Shown piece by piece: positions 24,442 to 31,233 of a stretch of 64,000 bases of DNA (positions within the stretch are counted from its first letter, which is position 1; each line of letters starts with the position of its first letter). The translations under genes and the position numbers were made by a program. The notes beneath the pieces are model-generated. The model was not told where the DNA came from, did not search any database, and was given only the letters and a program-made list of their open reading frames with translations. Source of the stretch: Streptomyces sp. NBC_01549 (GTDB lineage: Bacteria > Actinomycetota > Actinomycetes > Streptomycetales > Streptomycetaceae). Where the stretch lies: contig NZ_JAPEPW010000001.1 of assembly GCF_026339955.1 (NCBI RefSeq), positions 6,283,001 to 6,347,000 on the forward strand, given 5' to 3'.

Positions 24442-24477
24442 GTTGCGCATAGCGCTCCCTCGTGCGCCATGCGAAAC
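24442..24477. promoter_or_regulatory. paired 17-bp motifs between iclR and the ferredoxin gene, candidate IclR operators
   Basis: GTTGCGCATAGCGCTCC (24442-24458) and CGTGCGCCATGCGAAAC (24461-24477), again 19 bases apart, in the divergent promoter region shared by iclR and the Rieske ferredoxin / reductase genes. The second copy keeps the GCG-AAC half best, while the first keeps the GTTGCGC half. Confidence 0.6.
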
Positions 24478-24572
24478 ATCATGTTACCGAAGCGTCCGGA
24501 ACCCGAAAGGTCTCCGGACCCACCTGGACCAGGAGGTCCCGGACGAAGAGTCCAGGACCGAGAGGGGGGCCC

Positions 24573-24893
24573 ATGATTCCCGTCTGCCGCCTCGACGACC
24601 TCCCCGCGGGCGAATCCGTCCGTGTCGACACCACGCCGCCCATCGCGGTGTTCAACGCCGACGGCGAGTTGTACGCCATCGACGACACATGCACCCACCA
24701 GGACGCCTCCCTCTCGGAGGGCTGGCTGGAGGGCTGTCTGATCGAATGCCCGCTGCACGCCGCCTCATTCGATCTCCGCACGGGCCGCCCGACGTGCCTC
24801 CCCGCACGTCGTCCCGTCCGCACCCACCGCGTCACCGTCGACGACGGAGTCATCCACGTCCACCTGGCCGCGGAGGAGGGCACCGCCGCATGA
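24573..24893 (+). CDS. Rieske [2Fe-2S] ferredoxin
   Basis: 106 residues from ATG 24573, immediately after a GAGAGGGGGG ribosome site; a longer frame upstream has no support. Rieske cluster ligands C40-x-H42 (DDTCTHQDASLSEG) and C59-x2-H62 (IECPLHAASFD). It resembles ferredoxins of ring-hydroxylating oxygenases. Its place divergent from the choline operon, in front of a ferredoxin reductase and sharing candidate IclR sites, suggests it carries electrons to the GbcA-type oxygenase at 16935-18080, replacing the fused GbcB reductase used in pseudomonads. Confidence 0.85.
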   Translation: MIPVCRLDDLPAGESVRVDTTPPIAVFNADGELYAIDDTCTHQDASLSEGWLEGCLIECPLHAASFDLRTGRPTCLPARRPVRTHRVTVDDGVIHVHLAAEEGTAA

Positions 24894-24931
24894 ACGCCCT
24901 GACCGAGTGCGCCGAAGAGCGCGCCTCATGA
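24890..24931 (+). CDS. 13-codon coupling mini-ORF between ferredoxin and reductase
   Basis: ATG 24890 overlaps the ferredoxin stop (ATGA) and its own TGA overlaps the reductase ATG at 24928 (ATGA). The peptide would be MNALTECAEERAS. It may only be a translational bridge that carries ribosomes across the gap; there is no sign that the peptide is functional. Confidence 0.25.
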   Translation: MNALTECAEERAS

Positions 24932-26121
24932 GGACCGTGACCGTCGTCGGCGCCTCCCTCTCCGGGCTGTACGCCGCCCGGGAACTCCGGGCCCAGGGGT
25001 TCGACGGCCGCCTGGTGATCGTCGGGGACGAGCCCCACCACCCTTACGACCGCCCACCCCTCTCCAAGGACTTCCTCACCGGCCGCGCCGACGAGACCCA
25101 ACTCGCCCTCATCGACGTCGAGGAGAGCGCCGAACTCGACGCCGAGTGGCTGCTCGGCGCCCGCGCCCGCGGCCTCGACGCCCGGGGGCGCACTGTCCTC
25201 CTCGACGACGGCCGCACCGTCTCCACGGACGGCGTGGTCATCGCGACCGGCGCCTCGGCCCGCCGGCTCCCGGGGGACGGTCTCCTCGGCGTACACACCC
25301 TGCGCACCCTCGACGACGCCCGCGCCCTGCGCGCGGAAATCTCCCGAGGGCCGCGCCGTGTCGTCGTCATCGGTGGCGGCTTCATCGGCGCCGAGACCGC
25401 GTCCTCCTGCGCCGGACTCGGCCACGACGTCACCGTCGTCGAGGCCGCACCCCTGCCTCTCGTCCCGCAACTCGGCCCGGAGATGGCCGCCGTGTGCGCC
25501 GCCCTGCACCGCCGTGGTGGCGTCGGCCTCGTGACCGGCATCGGTGTCGCCGCTCTGCGGGGGAGCGGCACCGTCACAGGTGTGGAGCTCTCCGACGGCC
25601 GGGTCCTGCTCGCCGATGTCGTGATCGTGGGCATCGGCGCCACCCCCAACACCGGCTGGCTGGCCGGTTCGACACTCGCTCTGCACGACGGCGTGCTGTG
25701 CGACGACGGTTGCGTGACCGCGCTGCCGCAGGTGGTCGCCGTCGGCGACGTCGCCCGCGTCGGAGGCGCCCGCGCCGAACACTGGACCTCCGCCACCGAA
25801 CAACCCCGGGTCGCGGTGCACAACTTGCTCGCCGGACGCACCGTCGAGAGCGCACGGTCCCTGCCCTACTTCTGGTCCGATCAGTACGGTGCGCGGATCC
25901 AGTTCGCAGGGCGTCGGCACGAGACGGACACCGTCCGTCTCGCCGAGGGCGCGCTCGACGACGGCGCACCGGCCGAAGGCGGCTTCCTCGCCCTCTACGA
26001 GCGCGACGGGCGCACCACAGCTGTGCTCTCCATCGACCGCCCCCGCCCGTTCATGAAGGCACGCCGTGAACTGGCACGCGGCGAGAACCCGGTGGAGCCG
26101 GCGGGCGCCGGGGCGAGCTGA
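24928..26121 (+). CDS. FAD/NAD(P)H-dependent ferredoxin reductase
   Basis: 397 residues from ATG 24928 (a GTG at 24907 would add seven). Two dinucleotide-binding motifs: VVGASLSGLYAARELR at the N-terminus and VVVIGGGFIGAETASS at about 146-161. ATGASARRLPG and the VAVGDVAR motif are typical of oxygenase-coupled ferredoxin reductases of the rubredoxin/putidaredoxin reductase type; the C-terminal part (YFWSDQYGARIQFAGRR) also fits. It should reduce the adjacent Rieske ferredoxin. Translation is coupled to the ferredoxin through overlapping stop-start codons. Confidence 0.85.
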   Translation: MRTVTVVGASLSGLYAARELRAQGFDGRLVIVGDEPHHPYDRPPLSKDFLTGRADETQLALIDVEESAELDAEWLLGARARGLDARGRTVLLDDGRTVSTDGVVIATGASARRLPGDGLLGVHTLRTLDDARALRAEISRGPRRVVVIGGGFIGAETASSCAGLGHDVTVVEAAPLPLVPQLGPEMAAVCAALHRRGGVGLVTGIGVAALRGSGTVTGVELSDGRVLLADVVIVGIGATPNTGWLAGSTLALHDGVLCDDGCVTALPQVVAVGDVARVGGARAEHWTSATEQPRVAVHNLLAGRTVESARSLPYFWSDQYGARIQFAGRRHETDTVRLAEGALDDGAPAEGGFLALYERDGRTTAVLSIDRPRPFMKARRELARGENPVEPAGAGAS

Positions 26122-26129
26122 CGGCCCGT

Positions 26130-26174
26130 GGGCGGACCGGCGGACGGGGTTCAATGAGCCCGCCGGGTCCGCCC
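26130..26174. terminator. bidirectional terminator hairpin
   Basis: GGGCGGACCGGCGG (26130-26143) pairs with the complementary arm at 26160-26174 with a single bulged base. It lies between the convergent reductase gene and the membrane-protein gene at 26242-27012. Confidence 0.6.
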
Positions 26175-26195
26175 CTCGGGCGTGCCGGGGACACC

Positions 26196-26246
26196 CGCGA
26201 GCCGTGCTCGGTCGCGAGCCGTACTCAACCGCGAGCCGTGCTCAGG
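26196..26246. repeat. three tandem copies of a 17-bp repeat
   Basis: CGCGAGCCGTGCTCGGT and two slightly diverged copies start at 26196, 26213 and 26230. The third copy overlaps the final codons and stop of the minus-strand gene at 26242. Confidence 0.7.
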
Positions 26247-27012
26247 GGTGTGACAACTGCCCGGCACCGCCCTGCCGCCGTATTCGCTTCTGAGCGCGCT
26301 CCGCCGTGCGTGCCTGCCGTCGGGCCCGGCGCCGCTCGCGCCGCAGGGCCCGTGCGGTGCTGCTCGGCTCGGACACCACGCCGTTGCGCTGATTCCATAC
26401 CTGACGGGTGACCCAGACGTCGAGGGCTGCCCAGGTGGCCACCACCGTGCTGGCCACGCTGCTCAGGACCATCGGGAAGGCGAGCCAGGACTCCGCCAGC
26501 GTGGACAGGAAGGCGATCACGGCCTGGATCAGGGTCACCGCAATGATCAGCACCGCACGCACGGCCGCCGTACGCACCGGGTCGGGCAGCCGTCGCCGAC
26601 GCGCGGGCTCCTCGACCCACAACGGGCGGTAGTGCGACTGCTCTTCGCCCGCGTCCGTGGGCCCGACGGCTGCCCGAGTCCGCCCGCCGACGCGCCGCTG
26701 ACCGACGGCGACGCCCTGCCTACCCGTCTGCTCATACCCACCCGGGGCCGTGCCCCGCCCGCTCGTCGGCTCGGGACCGCCCTCGGCGACGGCCCGGGTG
26801 CTCATGCGTTCGCTTCCGTTCCTGGCGCCCGCCCGCGCGTTCTCCCGGTCTCGTTCCTCCCGGTCTCGTTCCTCCCGGGCCGTGCTCCGCTCGCTCGCCC
26901 GATCGCGTCCGTCCGCCGGAATGTCGCGCTCCGGTGCCTGTGTGGCCGACCGCACCGCCACAGGCGCCGCAGTACCCGCCCCGGGCGCCCCGCCCCGCTC
27001 CGCCGTGCCCAT
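26242..27012 (-). CDS. hypothetical protein with two membrane segments and a charged N-terminus
   Basis: 256 residues from ATG 27012, with GGGGAG ten bases upstream. Residues 1-130 are low-complexity and highly charged (repeated REERDREERDRE). Two hydrophobic segments follow at about 153-172 and 178-200, separated by AESWLAF, then an Arg-rich C-terminal tail (ALRRERRRARRQARTAERAQKR). I do not recognise a family. A basic tail after a two-helix hairpin suggests an inner-membrane protein whose ends face the cytoplasm. A later start is possible because the N-terminal part is compositionally odd. It is divergent from the conservon and may be unrelated to it. Confidence 0.55.
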   Translation of the reverse strand: MGTAERGGAPGAGTAAPVAVRSATQAPERDIPADGRDRASERSTAREERDREERDRENARAGARNGSERMSTRAVAEGGPEPTSGRGTAPGGYEQTGRQGVAVGQRRVGGRTRAAVGPTDAGEEQSHYRPLWVEEPARRRRLPDPVRTAAVRAVLIIAVTLIQAVIAFLSTLAESWLAFPMVLSSVASTVVATWAALDVWVTRQVWNQRNGVVSEPSSTARALRRERRRARRQARTAERAQKRIRRQGGAGQLSHP

Positions 27013-27457
27013 CAACTTGTCACTCCCCACCGCCCAGCAGACCCTCGCACGGGTGTCATGCGACACCTGCTCCCCAGTGGCTGCCCGGCTTGCGCTGTTT
27101 TACGCCGCCTGGACGCGGCATGCGGCCCCTGCGGCCGATTCCGCGCCCATTTCCCGTAGAGAAGGACGAACGATGTGCCCCGAAGATTCCCAACAAGCGA
27201 AAAATTCCGGCCAACTGACCAAGTTCACCGGTCAGATGAGCTCCGGCTCGCCATGCCGGATTCGGGGCGGCAATCTCCCCCAATGAACGGACAACTGCCC
27301 ATGCCCGGTTCCCTCGTGAGCCAGGTTTCCATCCTCTTCACGCCGGGCGGCCGCCCGGACAGGTCTTCGAGTTACCTGTGAGTCAGTAGTAGGCTCACGC
27401 CGTTTGTTGACGCACAGGTGTACCCCCGGGCCGGAGGGGGTCGAGCTGGGGGAGGCC
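27013..27457. other. 445-bp divergent intergenic region upstream of the conservon
   Basis: The region is less GC-rich than its surroundings. It holds a short inverted repeat, CTGACC at 27215-27220 and GGTCAG at 27230-27235, and two overlapping tiny ORFs (27173-27286 and 27282-27380) joined by ATGA. I see no confident promoter for cvnA, although TAGTAGG near 27387 could be a -10 element. Confidence 0.5.
27173..27286 (+). CDS. possible 37-residue small ORF
   Basis: ATG 27173 is preceded by GAAGGA at a good distance (seven bases). The product starts MCPEDSQQAKNSGQ and is polar. Its stop overlaps the ATG of a second tiny ORF of 32 codons. Codon use is weaker in third-position G/C than in real neighbours, so this may be a leader peptide or chance. 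Confidence 0.25.
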   Translation: MCPEDSQQAKNSGQLTKFTGQMSSGSPCRIRGGNLPQ

Positions 27458-30367
27458 ATGCGCTTTCGCGGGAAGTCCATCCGCCGGAAGATCGTGGCGC
27501 TGCTCCTCGTGCCGCTCCTCTCCCTGACGGGGATCTGGGCCTTCGCGACGGTAATCACCGGCCGCGCGGCCAACCAGCTGTTCAACGTGTCGGACGTCGT
27601 CGAGAAGATCGGCTACCCCACCGAGGACACCGTCGGCGTTCTCCAGCAGGAACGTCGCCAGACACTCGTCTATCTCGCCGACCCCCGGGCTTCCGACGCG
27701 CTGACGGCCCTGAAGCGCAGTCGCACCGCGACCGACCGGGTCGTGGCGAAGGTCCGCAAGAACGCCAAGGACGAAGACGTACGGGAGGAGATGGACGGGG
27801 GCACCTCACAGCGCCTCACCTCCATCCTGGACGCCCTCGACGGCGTCGACTCGCTGCGCCGCAGTGTCGAGGAGGGCACCGTCAACCGGGCCCAGGCCCT
27901 CGACCTCTACAACCGTCTGGTCGAACCCTGTTACACGCTGATGGCCAACCTCCACGTGGTGGACAACGTGGAGATGGACCAGCAGGGCCGCGCCCTCGTC
28001 AACGTCGCCAACGCCCGCGAACTGCTCTCCCGTGAGGATGCCCTCCTCGGTTCCGCGCTGGTCGCGGGCCGCGTCACCCGCGACGAGATCCGCGACATCT
28101 CCGATCTCGTCGCGCAGCGCACCTTGCTGTACGACATGAGCCTGCCGCTGTTGCCCTCCTCGGAACGCGGCCGCTTCGAGCGCTACTGGTCGAACGCCGA
28201 CACGGCTCCCCTGCGCATGGCGGAGCAGGCCGTGGTCACCTTCCCGGCCGGATCCCCCCACGGTGTCACCGCACGCAGCTGGGACCGGGCGGCCGGACAC
28301 GTGCTCGACGAACTCGCCGACCTCGACGACGAGGCGGGCGACCGCTACCAGGACCGGGTCCACCCCGTGGCCACGGGCGTCATCGTCAAGGCCGTCATCG
28401 CGGGTGTCCTCGGACTCATCGCCCTGCTGGCCTCGCTCATCATGTCCGTACGCATCGGCCGGGGCCTCATCCGCGACCTGCGCCGGCTGCGCCTGGACGC
28501 CCACGAGGCGTCAGGCGTCCGACTCCCCAGCGTCATGCGCCGCCTCTCCGCGGGCGAACAGGTCGACGTCGAGACCGAAGTGCCCCGCCTGGAGTACGAC
28601 AAGAACGAGATCGGCGAGGTCGGCCAGGCCCTCAACACCCTGCAGCGCGCGGCCGTCGAGGCCGCCGTCAAACAGTCCGAACTGCGGGACGGCGTCTCCG
28701 AGGTCTTCGTCAACCTCGCCCGCCGCAGCCAGGTCCTGCTGCACAAGCAGCTCACTCTCCTCGACACCATGGAACGCAGGACCGAGGACACCGACGAACT
28801 CGCCGACCTGTTCCGCCTCGACCACCTGACCACACGCATGCGCCGGCACGCCGAGGGCCTGGTCATCCTGTCCGGCGCGGCCCCGTCCCGACAGTGGCGC
28901 AAGCCCGTCCAGCTCATGGACATCGTCCGCGCCGCCGTCGCCGAGGTCGAGGACTACGAGCGCATCGAGGTACGCCGGCTGCCCCGCGTCGCCGTCACCG
29001 GGCCCGCGGTCGCCGACCTCACCCACCTGGTGGCCGAACTCCTGGAGAACGCCACGGTGTTCTCGCCCCCACACACGGCCGTGCAGGTCATCGGCGAACG
29101 CGTCGCCAACGGTTTCACCCTGGAGATCCACGACCGCGGTCTGGGCATGGCGGCCGAAGCGCTCCTCGACGCCAACCTGCGGCTCGCCGAGACCCCCGAG
29201 TTCGAGCTGTCCGACACCGACCGGCTCGGTCTCTTCGTGGTCAGCCGCCTGGCCCAGCGGCAGAACGTCCGTGTCTCCCTCCAGCCCTCCCCGTACGGCG
29301 GCACCACCGCCGTGGTCTTCATCCCCGACGCGCTGCTCACGGACGACATCCCGGACACCAACGGCATCGGTTTCCGTCTCGATCGCGCGCTGCCCTCGAA
29401 GGAGGGCAAGATCGAGGAGGACCGCAAGGCGGCGCTCTCCGAGACAGCGGTGCGCCTCCCCGGCCTGCCCGCCTCGATCCTGGACGGACCGGTCGAGCTG
29501 GAGGCACCGGTCGATCTGGACGCCCTCGGCGGCTTCCCGGGCCCGCTCGACGACGAGGACGCCGAGCAGGGCGGTCTGTTCCGGGCGCGCCGCTCCATCG
29601 CGGGTGTCCCGGTCGAGCAGCACCGGCCCCACCAGCAGACCCGCACAGACGGCGGCGAGAAGGCCCGCTCCGGCGACGACGACCACTCGGGGGCTCCGGT
29701 CCCGCTGCCGCGCCGCAGAACTCCCAAGCTGGTCAGCTCGCACGGTCGTCCCGTGACCCGGACGAGGCCCAGGCGCGGAGAGGCGGGCGAGGAGCCCGCG
29801 GAGGCTCTGAAGCCGGTGGAGAGCCTCGAACCGGCCCTCGAACGCGTGGAACGCCAAGGTGTGGCGGAGAGGGCGAGCGCACAGTCGTCGGCCGCCCGGC
29901 GTACCGATCGCACCGAGACCTCGGGGCGCCGCAACGGCGAACGCGCGGAGACCGCCGGCCTTCGCGCCGAGACGGCCGGTCCCCGCTCGGACGCGCCCGG
30001 CCGCCGAGAGGCCCCCGCTCTCCCCCGGCGCACGCGCCCCACCGGCTCGTCGTCCGGTACGGCTGGGACCACCCGGGGCTCCGCCGCCGCGACACAGGGG
30101 GCAGAATCGGGTGCGAGCCCGCTGCCCCGCCGCGTCCGACAAGCCAATCTGGCCCCGCAGTTGAAGGACGGACCCGAACGGCGCGCCGAGCGCGACAAGG
30201 CCCGCACCCCGAAGGGGGCGGATCTCGCCGATCGCGACGCCGACGAGGTACGCAGCCGGATGGCCTCGCTCCAGCGGGGCTGGCAGCGAGGTCGCGAGAA
30301 GAACGCCGCGGGCGACGGGGCCCAGGGCGGCACAGCACCAGGAACGACAAAGGGGGACGGTCGATGA
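27458..30367 (+). CDS. cvnA: conservon sensor histidine-kinase-like protein CvnA
   Basis: 969 residues from ATG 27458, right after GGGGGAGG; the frame opens further upstream only from a TTG. Membrane segments at about 11-33 and 307-331 enclose a helical extracytoplasmic nitrate-sensor-type domain (about 45-300). A HAMP-like linker and a coiled region (ARRSQVLLHKQLTLLD) lead to a GHKL ATPase domain with the N box ELLENATVFSPP (about 527-538) and DRGLGM. About 320 residues of disordered, Pro/Arg/Glu-rich tail follow. This layout is typical of the first protein of Streptomyces conservons, membrane complexes that signal through a roadblock protein and a small GTPase. Stop overlaps the next start (ATGA). 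Confidence 0.88.
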   Translation: MRFRGKSIRRKIVALLLVPLLSLTGIWAFATVITGRAANQLFNVSDVVEKIGYPTEDTVGVLQQERRQTLVYLADPRASDALTALKRSRTATDRVVAKVRKNAKDEDVREEMDGGTSQRLTSILDALDGVDSLRRSVEEGTVNRAQALDLYNRLVEPCYTLMANLHVVDNVEMDQQGRALVNVANARELLSREDALLGSALVAGRVTRDEIRDISDLVAQRTLLYDMSLPLLPSSERGRFERYWSNADTAPLRMAEQAVVTFPAGSPHGVTARSWDRAAGHVLDELADLDDEAGDRYQDRVHPVATGVIVKAVIAGVLGLIALLASLIMSVRIGRGLIRDLRRLRLDAHEASGVRLPSVMRRLSAGEQVDVETEVPRLEYDKNEIGEVGQALNTLQRAAVEAAVKQSELRDGVSEVFVNLARRSQVLLHKQLTLLDTMERRTEDTDELADLFRLDHLTTRMRRHAEGLVILSGAAPSRQWRKPVQLMDIVRAAVAEVEDYERIEVRRLPRVAVTGPAVADLTHLVAELLENATVFSPPHTAVQVIGERVANGFTLEIHDRGLGMAAEALLDANLRLAETPEFELSDTDRLGLFVVSRLAQRQNVRVSLQPSPYGGTTAVVFIPDALLTDDIPDTNGIGFRLDRALPSKEGKIEEDRKAALSETAVRLPGLPASILDGPVELEAPVDLDALGGFPGPLDDEDAEQGGLFRARRSIAGVPVEQHRPHQQTRTDGGEKARSGDDDHSGAPVPLPRRRTPKLVSSHGRPVTRTRPRRGEAGEEPAEALKPVESLEPALERVERQGVAERASAQSSAARRTDRTETSGRRNGERAETAGLRAETAGPRSDAPGRREAPALPRRTRPTGSSSGTAGTTRGSAAATQGAESGASPLPRRVRQANLAPQLKDGPERRAERDKARTPKGADLADRDADEVRSRMASLQRGWQRGREKNAAGDGAQGGTAPGTTKGDGR

Positions 30368-30804
30368 CCGCACCGAAGGCCACAGGGCCCACCGCGACCA
30401 GCAAGACGTCGGGAGAGCTGAACTGGCTGCTCGACGACCTGGTGGACCGCGTGGCCAGCATCCGCAAGGCGATCGTGCTCTCCGGCGACGGCCTTGCCAC
30501 CGGGGCCTCCAAGGATCTGACCCGGGAGGACAGTGAGCACTTGGCCGCCGTCGCCTCCGGCTTCCACAGCCTCGCCAAGGGTGTGGGCCGCCACTTCGAG
30601 GCGGGCGGTGTCCGGCAGACCGTCGTCGAGCTCGAGGAGGCCTTCCTCTTCGTCACCGCCGCCGGGGACGGCAGCTGCCTCGCCGTGCTCTCGGACGCCG
30701 ACTCCGACGTCGGGCAGGTCGCCTACGAAATGACGCTCCTGGTCAAGCGGGTCGGCGCACATCTGGCCGCCGCTCCGCGCACCGATCTGCCCGCGGGCGG
30801 GTAG
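30364..30804 (+). CDS. cvnB: conservon roadblock/LC7 protein CvnB
   Basis: 146 residues. The roadblock/LC7 fold is visible from about residue 18 (LNWLLDDLVDRVASIRKAIV) through LSGDGLATG, FHSLAKGVGRHF and a C-terminal helix (AYEMTLLVKRVGAHL). Such proteins bind and regulate the small GTPase of the same operon. ATG 30364 overlaps the cvnA stop, so translation is coupled. The first 15 residues are disordered. Confidence 0.88.
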   Translation: MTAPKATGPTATSKTSGELNWLLDDLVDRVASIRKAIVLSGDGLATGASKDLTREDSEHLAAVASGFHSLAKGVGRHFEAGGVRQTVVELEEAFLFVTAAGDGSCLAVLSDADSDVGQVAYEMTLLVKRVGAHLAAAPRTDLPAGG

Positions 30805-30813
30805 TGGGATGGC

Positions 30814-31209
30814 ATGAGCGGAGACGGTCGGGGAAAACGCCACTGGTTCGACGACGACGCCGGACCGGTGGTCCGTCCCTATGCCATGACACGCGGGCGC
30901 ACCACCAGTCCGGCCCAGCATCGCCTCGATCTGATCGCGGTGGTCGTCACAGAGCCTCACGCGGACGATCCCGAAGCCGACCATTCGCTGTCCCCGGAAC
31001 ACGTGGACATCGTGGAACTTTGCCGTGACACCCCCCAGTCGGTCGCCGAGCTCGCCGCCGAGCTCGACCTGCCCATCGGAGTGGTCCGGGTCCTCATCGG
31101 GGACCTCGTGGCCGAGGAAATGGTCCATGTGACACGTCCCGTACCCCCTGCCGAGCTGCCGGACGAGAGTATTCTGCGCGACGTGATCAGCGGCCTCCGG
31201 GCGCTCTGA
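30814..31209 (+). CDS. cvnC: conservon DUF742 protein CvnC
   Basis: 131 residues, DUF742 family. Conserved RPYAMTRGRT near the N-terminus, the C-R-x-T-P-x-S-V-A-E-L-A-A-E-L-D-L-P segment of a winged helix, and IGVVRVLIGDLVAEEMVHV. In conservons this protein links the kinase-like protein to the GTPase module. It lies nine bases after cvnB. In a standard conservon the small GTPase would follow at once; here a 3.6-kb enzyme gene comes first. Confidence 0.88.
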   Translation: MSGDGRGKRHWFDDDAGPVVRPYAMTRGRTTSPAQHRLDLIAVVVTEPHADDPEADHSLSPEHVDIVELCRDTPQSVAELAAELDLPIGVVRVLIGDLVAEEMVHVTRPVPPAELPDESILRDVISGLRAL

Positions 31210-31233
31210 GCTGGGCGGAAGCGGGGAACAGAC

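Noticed and set aside
24443..24931. 162-codon plus-strand frame overlapping the Rieske ferredoxin gene
   Set aside because: Out of frame with the ferredoxin motifs and Arg/Pro-rich; only its last 13 codons matter as a possible coupling ORF.
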